Assembly: GCA_013824715.1 (NCBI GenBank)
Contig: PNOH01000006.1
Span: 78,109-142,108 of the forward strand
From: Odoribacter sp.
GTDB taxonomy: Bacteria > Bacteroidota > Bacteroidia > Bacteroidales > Prolixibacteraceae
Reading direction: 5' to 3'
Length of the DNA stretch: 64,000 nt
Below are positions 59,344 through 64,000 of the stretch, in pieces. The notes beneath the pieces are model-generated. The model made no database searches, was not told the DNA's origin, and was given only the letters and a program-made list of their open reading frames with translations. Made by a program: the position numbers and the translations under genes. Each line of letters begins with the position of its first letter. The stretch's first letter is position 1.

Positions 59344-60639
59344 ATGAGACGCAGACAATTCTTACAGAATATAGGTGCAACCGCATTAGGATTTTCATTC
59401 CTACAGTCTTCCAAGGCTGGACAATTATCAGCTAATGCTGCAGCAATTGGACGGGTAGTTGTTGTTGGAGGTGGAATGGCTGGTACAACAGTTGCTAAGT
59501 TTCTTCGACTCTGGGGAGGAACCGGGGTTGATGTTACTTTGGTTGAACCCAACTCTACTTATTATTCAAATATTTTCAGCAATATGGTACTAACGGGTGA
59601 ACGTACGTTAAGTCAATTGGCTTTCAACTATTCAACCTTAAATAGCAAATACGGCGTAAAAGTTCAAAACCATTCAGTAAATTCTATTGATCCCGTTGGG
59701 AAAAAAGTTACGCTTTCAAATGGCGGCATATTACCTTACGACCGTTTGGTCCTTGCTCCGGGTATTGATTTTGAACCATTGCCCTCCTTATCAGGTACAA
59801 CCGCTAATCAGGCAAAAATTGTTCATGCGTGGAAGGCTGGGACTCAAACCACTTCATTGCAAAACCAAATAAAAGCAATGACCAGCAAGGATACATTTAT
59901 TTTAACCATACCTCCGGCACCTTACCGTTGCCCTCCCGGCCCTTATGAACGTGCCTGTGTCGTTGCTGATTATTTAAAACGGACAAAAGGAGGTGGAAAA
60001 GTTGTTATTTTGGATGCCAATGCCGGAATTCTTGCTGAACCACAAAATTTTACCACTGCATTTAACATTACCCACAAAGGGATTATTACCTATGTACCCA
60101 ATGCACCTATAGCCAGCATAAATGCTGATACGATGATGGTGAAAACCAGTGGTGGAGTTAGCTACACCGGAAAAGTAATTAATGCGATCCCAACTCACAA
60201 GGCTGGTAATTTAATCACCCAGTCGGGAATTGGGTTGGCCAATGGATTGAATGGAAAATGGGCCGGTGTGAATGTACTTTCTTATGAATCTACAAATCCT
60301 GACCTGGCTGGCATTCATGTAATCGGAGATTCATCTTCCACCACACAACCTAAAGCCGGTCACATTGCGAATGCCGAAGCTAAAGTTTGTGCTGATGCCA
60401 TTATTCAGATTTTTAAAGGTGGGGTAATTAATCAGTCTCCTATTACGAATTCTTCCTGTTTTACTCCTATCACAAAAACAACGGCCTCATGGTTGTCGGT
60501 TGTATATCGGTACGATCCGGCCACAGGGAAAATGGCTCCTACCGGCAACGGAGTGACCGAATCAAATGGCGCAACTTCTGAAAATTATGAAGACATGCTT
60601 AAATGGTTTAATAATCTGATGGCAGATACTTTTTCCTGA
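59344..60639 (+). CDS. Flavocytochrome c sulfide dehydrogenase flavoprotein subunit (FccB-like)
   Basis: The 431-residue product has a Tat-type leader (RRRQFLQNIGATALGFSFLQ) and an FAD Rossmann motif VVVVGGGMAGTTVAKFLR. PPAPYRCPPGPYERACVVADYLK and a later NSSCFTPIT match FccB, where two cysteines form the redox site beside FAD. A second ADP-binding-like segment GIHVIGDSS and the conserved QPKAGHIANAEAK follow. It would oxidise sulfide or polysulfide in the periplasm and pass electrons to the haem subunit. A distinct sulfur-compound dehydrogenase is possible. Confidence 0.85.
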   Translation: MRRRQFLQNIGATALGFSFLQSSKAGQLSANAAAIGRVVVVGGGMAGTTVAKFLRLWGGTGVDVTLVEPNSTYYSNIFSNMVLTGERTLSQLAFNYSTLNSKYGVKVQNHSVNSIDPVGKKVTLSNGGILPYDRLVLAPGIDFEPLPSLSGTTANQAKIVHAWKAGTQTTSLQNQIKAMTSKDTFILTIPPAPYRCPPGPYERACVVADYLKRTKGGGKVVILDANAGILAEPQNFTTAFNITHKGIITYVPNAPIASINADTMMVKTSGGVSYTGKVINAIPTHKAGNLITQSGIGLANGLNGKWAGVNVLSYESTNPDLAGIHVIGDSSSTTQPKAGHIANAEAKVCADAIIQIFKGGVINQSPITNSSCFTPITKTTASWLSVVYRYDPATGKMAPTGNGVTESNGATSENYEDMLKWFNNLMADTFS

Positions 60640-60660
60640 TTAAGCAGTAATTTTTACAAA

Positions 60661-60690
60661 AAGGGTCCAGACCGCTTGATCTGGACCCTT
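60661..60690 (-). terminator. Terminator between convergent fccB-like and isomerase genes
   Basis: AAGGGTCCAGA and TCTGGACCCTT form an 11-bp perfect stem with an 8-base loop, followed by a T tract on the minus strand. Confidence 0.75.
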
Positions 60691-60734
60691 GAATATTAAC
60701 GGGTTTTGAATTTAATCAGAAGATTTCGCTTCAA

Positions 60735-61643
60735 TTAGACCAAAATCTTTGTTGTCAGGTTGTTGATGCTTATTTCCAACGCTTCAAAAGGTTTTCCGTT
60801 ACCCTGATTATCATCTTCAACAAATGTATATTTCGTTCCTGCAACTTCTTTTGAAGCCAGAATCTTCTTGAAATCAATAACACCCGCTCCAACGCTACAA
60901 ATATCGTCTTTAATCACATCAAAGAATGGAGCCTGGTTGGTACGCATATCTTTAAAGTGTAAAAGCTGGAACCGGCCCGGGTATTTATTGAACATCGCAA
61001 CTGGATCCTGTCCTGCTTTTGATGCCCAGAAAAGGTCTAACTCCATAGTTATCAGGCTGGCATCCATTTCAGGTAAAAATATATCGTAGTAAGGTACAAT
61101 TCCATTGATATTGGCGAACTCAAAATTGTGATTGTGATATCCAAACTGAATTCCAACCTCTTTCATAATTTCGCCTACCTTATTCCAATCACCTATCATT
61201 CTTTTATATGTTTCAACGTTGCGGTCCACCTCATTAATCCAGGGTTGAATACAATATTTAACGCCAAGGGCAGCATGTGAATCTGCCATAATTTTTGCAT
61301 TTTCAACAGTAATGCCTGCCGACTCAACCGCAGAATGACTACTGATAATATCCATGCCCAAATCATTTACAATTTTTTTGAATTCTACCGGAGAATAGCC
61401 ATAGAACTTTCCATTTGAATAACTTGCCAGTTCCAGATTTTTATATCCAAGGTCTGATAACTTTTTTAATGACCCAGTTACATCAGCATCCATGGCATCG
61501 CGAATAGTATAAAGTTGTAATCCAACTCCAAAGCTTTTTCGGTCAATAGCAGTTTTACAACCAGCGGTACCGAGTAACATCATGCTGATTGATCCTGCGG
61601 CTGAAATTTTAAGGAAGTCTCTTCTGTTTTGCAACGTTTTCAT
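60735..61643 (-). CDS. Sugar phosphate isomerase/epimerase-like TIM-barrel protein, exported
   Basis: The 302-residue product has a Tat-like leader (NRRDFLKISAAGSISMMLLG with a Cys, TAGCK, giving a possible lipoprotein). The Xylose-isomerase-like AP_endonuc_2 barrel shows GVGLQLYTIRDAM, SSHSAVESAGI, YCIQPWINEV, QFGYHNHNFEF (metal ligands) and SLITMELDLFWASKAGQDP. IolE/IolI-type or sugar-lactone chemistry is possible; substrate unknown. Related exported isomerases sit in Bacteroidota glycan-use loci, but no glycoside hydrolase adjoins it. Confidence 0.85.
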   Translation of the reverse strand: MKTLQNRRDFLKISAAGSISMMLLGTAGCKTAIDRKSFGVGLQLYTIRDAMDADVTGSLKKLSDLGYKNLELASYSNGKFYGYSPVEFKKIVNDLGMDIISSHSAVESAGITVENAKIMADSHAALGVKYCIQPWINEVDRNVETYKRMIGDWNKVGEIMKEVGIQFGYHNHNFEFANINGIVPYYDIFLPEMDASLITMELDLFWASKAGQDPVAMFNKYPGRFQLLHFKDMRTNQAPFFDVIKDDICSVGAGVIDFKKILASKEVAGTKYTFVEDDNQGNGKPFEALEISINNLTTKILV

Positions 61644-61781
61644 AATCTTTATTTTTTTAGTTGGAATAAATTTATTTTTTCAAGAGGTTAAATATAATAC
61701 AAACCATTTATTTTAACATCAATTCTCACAATACTTCGTTTGTGTTTATAAACCAAAACACTTCTGTATTTCCGTCCTCCC

Positions 61782-62507
61782 TCAGTCTTTTATGCAACGA
61801 ATCGAAAACCCGCTTGTTTTATACGTACTAACGTTATAAATCGTGCTGGTACCATAGTCCACATACCGATACCAGGCAACCGATTTCGTATATTCTGTGG
61901 TAGCCCACCAAGTTCCACAAAAACTTAGGTTTTTGAAAACCCCATCCTTATTCCGATAGCCTCCCGGAAGTGCGGTAAAACCACTACTGTTGGTTGCGCC
62001 GGAATTGGGATCTGACCAATGACTTGTACTTGTTTCTTTTAATTTACCTCCAGCCTGGCTTTTCCCGGCCAGAAAGTTCGCTAAAACTGTCCATTCCTCA
62101 TCAGAAGGTACATGCCAGCCTGATGGCGCTATATTTCGTAGATCATTTACCGCGTACCAATTGTATAAAGCGCCATAGGTAGCTTTATTTGCCGCAGCAT
62201 CATTGTTGTACCAGCAAAATCCTCCTGTTGTTAATGCAGCCCAGTTTGAGTTAACGGTTACAGCGGGTATAGGATCACCATTCCGGTATTTGGTTGTTTT
62301 AAGGTTTTCGGCCATCCATATTTGCTTTCCCAGGGTAACTGTTTTATAAATATTGCCCTCTTTGTCTGTTACCGTTCCGGTTGCCGGTGTTGGATTGTTG
62401 TTGGTTTCGGTATTTTTAGTCATGTTGTTCCTGAAAGTACCGCTTGAAATGATAACGACCATGAGCATTAAAAAGGGGTAAATCAAAATTCTGATTTTCA
62501 ATTTCAT
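61782..62507 (-). CDS. FISUMP-domain exported protein
   Basis: The 241-residue product has an N-terminal TM or signal (IRILIYPFLMLMVVIISSG) and one Fibrobacter-succinogenes-major-paralogue (FISUMP) domain: GKQIWMAENLKTTKYRNGDPIP, FCWYNNDAA, YGALYNWYAVND, GWHVPSDEEW, GGKLKE and TAPSGGYR-like ALPGGYRNKDG, ending GFSIRCIKD. FISUMP proteins are surface or secreted and of unknown binding role. No partner gene is evident. Confidence 0.85.
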   Translation of the reverse strand: MKLKIRILIYPFLMLMVVIISSGTFRNNMTKNTETNNNPTPATGTVTDKEGNIYKTVTLGKQIWMAENLKTTKYRNGDPIPAVTVNSNWAALTTGGFCWYNNDAAANKATYGALYNWYAVNDLRNIAPSGWHVPSDEEWTVLANFLAGKSQAGGKLKETSTSHWSDPNSGATNSSGFTALPGGYRNKDGVFKNLSFCGTWWATTEYTKSVAWYRYVDYGTSTIYNVSTYKTSGFSIRCIKD

Positions 62508-62578
62508 TGTAAAAACTCTTTAGATTTAGACTGATTCAAAAATACGAAACAGATAAACATATACATTCTTTTTATCCT

Positions 62579-62606
62579 TAAATTTGCACATAAAAGTCTA
62601 TTTTTG
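62579..62606 (+). promoter_or_regulatory. Two overlapping -7 candidates for rfbB
   Basis: TAAATTTG (62579-62586) and TATTTTTG (62599-62606) both fit TAnnTTTG; the second is 24 bases before the ATG. Confidence 0.4.
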
Positions 62607-62629
62607 ATAACAACTGAAAAACGAGATAA

Positions 62630-63682
62630 ATGAAAACAATTTTGATTACCGGAGGCGCCGGATTTATTGGTTCGCACGTGGTTCGCCTCTTTGTTAATAA
62701 GTATCCTGAATATAAAATCGTCAACCTCGATAAGCTGACTTACGCCGGAAATCTGGCGAATTTGACCGATATTGAAGACAAACCAAATTACGAGTTTGTG
62801 AAAGGCGACATCGTTGACGCGGATTTTATCCTGAAACTTTTTATTGAAAGGCAATTTGACGGAGTCATCCATCTGGCAGCCGAATCGCATGTTGACCGTT
62901 CTATCAGTAACCCGACGGAATTCGTGTTTACCAACGTGATTGGAACGGTTAATCTGCTGAATGCTGTCCGTCACATTTGGAAAGAGAATACTGAAGGCAA
63001 ACGCTTTTACCACATTTCGACCGACGAAGTATATGGGAGTTTGGGAAGCGAAGGCATGTTTACCGAAGAAACCGGCTATGATCCCCACAGTCCTTATTCA
63101 GCATCGAAAGCCAGTTCCGACCATTTTGTGCGTGCCTACCACGACACCTTCGGATTGCCTGTGGTGGTTTCAAACTGCTCGAACAACTACGGTTCGTTCC
63201 AGTTTCCTGAAAAACTGATTCCGCTTTTTATCAACAATATCAAATTTAATAAAGCTTTGCCTGTTTACGGAAAAGGCGAAAACGTGCGCGACTGGCTTTG
63301 GGTGGAAGATCATGCCCGTGCCATTGATGTCATCTACCATCAGGGAAAAAACGGCGATACCTACAACATTGGCGGACACAACGAATGGACAAATATTGAC
63401 CTGATTAAAGTAATGTGCCGCATCATGGACCGAAAACTTGGCCGTGACCCCGGGACTTCCGAAAAGCTGATCACTTACGTGAAAGACCGCGCCGGGCACG
63501 ATTTGCGTTATGCCATCGACTCCACTAAACTTCAAAAGGAACTGGGCTGGGTGCCTAGCCTTCAGTTTGAAGAAGGAATTGAGAAAACCATCGATTGGTA
63601 CCTCGCCAACACCGAATGGATGGAAAACGTAACCAGTGGCGATTACCAAAGCTATTACGAAAAGCAATATCAGAACAGGTAA
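62630..63682 (+). CDS. rfbB: dTDP-glucose 4,6-dehydratase
   Basis: First dehydration step in deoxysugar synthesis (for example dTDP-rhamnose). 350 residues: NAD motif GGAGFIGSHVVRLF, HLAAESHVDRSI, STDEVYGSLG (catalytic Asp-Glu), the active-site Y-x3-K in DPHSPYSASKASSD, VSNCSNNYGSFQFPEKLIP, and GENVRDWLWVEDHARAID. Complete. Fits nearby glycosyltransferases and galE as part of surface-sugar synthesis. Confidence 0.96.
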   Translation: MKTILITGGAGFIGSHVVRLFVNKYPEYKIVNLDKLTYAGNLANLTDIEDKPNYEFVKGDIVDADFILKLFIERQFDGVIHLAAESHVDRSISNPTEFVFTNVIGTVNLLNAVRHIWKENTEGKRFYHISTDEVYGSLGSEGMFTEETGYDPHSPYSASKASSDHFVRAYHDTFGLPVVVSNCSNNYGSFQFPEKLIPLFINNIKFNKALPVYGKGENVRDWLWVEDHARAIDVIYHQGKNGDTYNIGGHNEWTNIDLIKVMCRIMDRKLGRDPGTSEKLITYVKDRAGHDLRYAIDSTKLQKELGWVPSLQFEEGIEKTIDWYLANTEWMENVTSGDYQSYYEKQYQNR

Positions 63683-63796
63683 AGGCGCAGGTACGGGATA
63701 AAGTCAGGGTTCCACTCGAAGTGAAGCCCTCTATGTTGTAATCCAAATTTTTCCAGAGTTTTTTTTTACATTTTTTTAATTTCAATGTACCTTTAT

Positions 63797-63903
63797 AAAC
63801 GTAAAGCCTAAGAGGAAACAGGCTCTGCTGGGGAGCAACCTGCGAGCAATAAGCTTTATGGATGGACTGCATCAGGGAAGGGCTTTAAATGCCCTTCTTT
63901 TTT
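63797..63903 (+). ncRNA. Unassigned structured RNA or riboswitch-like leader
   Basis: After rfbB a GC-richer block forms GCCT-N10-AGGC (63806-63809 with 63820-63823), TGCT-GGGG-AGCA (63826-63837) and further short helices, then a strong terminator. It matches no RNA family I recall; SRP, RNase P, tmRNA and 6S were considered and do not fit. It could be a small RNA or an attenuator leader for a gene beyond 64000. Other sequence after 63904 shows no gene. Confidence 0.4.
63877..63903 (+). terminator. Strong intrinsic terminator of the structured RNA
   Basis: GAAGGGC-TTTAAAT-GCCCTTC followed by TTTTTT. Confidence 0.9.
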
Positions 63904-64000
63904 GTACGGATGCAGGAATCCCATGATGGCTTGGAAAACCCAATCCAAATTACATTGCGAATAAATTCCTATAAAAACAGCCTTCTATCAACAGACCCAA

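Noticed and set aside
63797..63903. SRP RNA, RNase P RNA, tmRNA or 6S RNA
   Set aside because: None of the hallmark core sequences (for example GGAAGCAGCC-type or GAGGAAAGTCC) is present; only partial resemblance in GAGGAAAC.

Overview
The window reads as a chromosomal segment of a Bacteroidota bacterium, probably Bacteroidales/Marinilabiliales-like. Supporting signs: the Bacteroidota -7 promoter motif TAnnTTTG before many genes, Shine-Dalgarno sequences mostly absent, a GldA-like ABC ATPase, an HU-CCDC81/SPOR protein, a PorT-like outer-membrane barrel, the long insert-bearing IspG, an S46 dipeptidyl-peptidase, a FISUMP lipoprotein and a DksA-like protein whose zinc cysteines are mostly lost. 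Most genes are vertical housekeeping genes in short operons. No gene is cut by either window edge.

Layout. 0-6 kb: minus-strand metal-efflux operon (His-rich small protein, RND adaptor, RND pump), with a four-helix-bundle gene lodged between adaptor and pump and bracketed by ATTTAACATT repeats. 5.8-11 kb: LysM/M23 peptidase, a remnant mini-ORF with a strong Shine-Dalgarno, a TsaC-type tRNA-modification enzyme, a GT4 glycosyltransferase, and a LysA-like/DapF-like pair in which the DapF homologue has serine at both catalytic cysteine positions. 11-20.7 kb: sufS, ThuA, ORF6N, rubrerythrin, sufE, a SufT/PaaD-like factor, an IMPase, a GT2, the DNA polymerase III delta' subunit and pgk. 20.8-29.3 kb: small redox/unknown proteins, a degenerate Nudix, an orphan MNT nucleotidyltransferase, a phosphoesterase, a sirtuin, an OMP, an AGE epimerase, tryptophanase, comF and galE. 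29.5-39.6 kb: HU-SPOR protein, a methylthioadenosine salvage operon (mtnP, class II aldolase, mtnA), a HAD phosphatase, an ATPase/DUF4143 gene preceded by a 33-nt-phased palindrome array, ispG, gldA and metK. The salvage operon and metK form the supply and recycling ends of S-adenosylmethionine metabolism.

39.7-48.1 kb is the accessory region: a PLD-SNF2 helicase, an Eco57I-type DNA methyltransferase and an ApeA-type HEPN protein in one operon. Directly after apeA lies an in-frame relic of the 3' end of another methyltransferase, about 79% identical to the end of the intact one. This suggests the cassette replaced, or was inserted into, an older restriction-modification allele.

48.1-64 kb: PhoR/PhoB-like two-component pair, ileS, a DksA-like gene, lspA, an intact tRNA(CAT) preceded by a broken copy carrying a palindromic insertion, a relic of apolipoprotein N-acyltransferase, an S46 peptidase, a flavocytochrome-c-sulfide-dehydrogenase-like pair (haem lipoprotein plus flavoprotein), a TIM-barrel isomerase, a FISUMP protein, rfbB, and an unassigned structured RNA or leader with a strong terminator.

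All calls come from reading the sequence and remembered family motifs. No database search was run.
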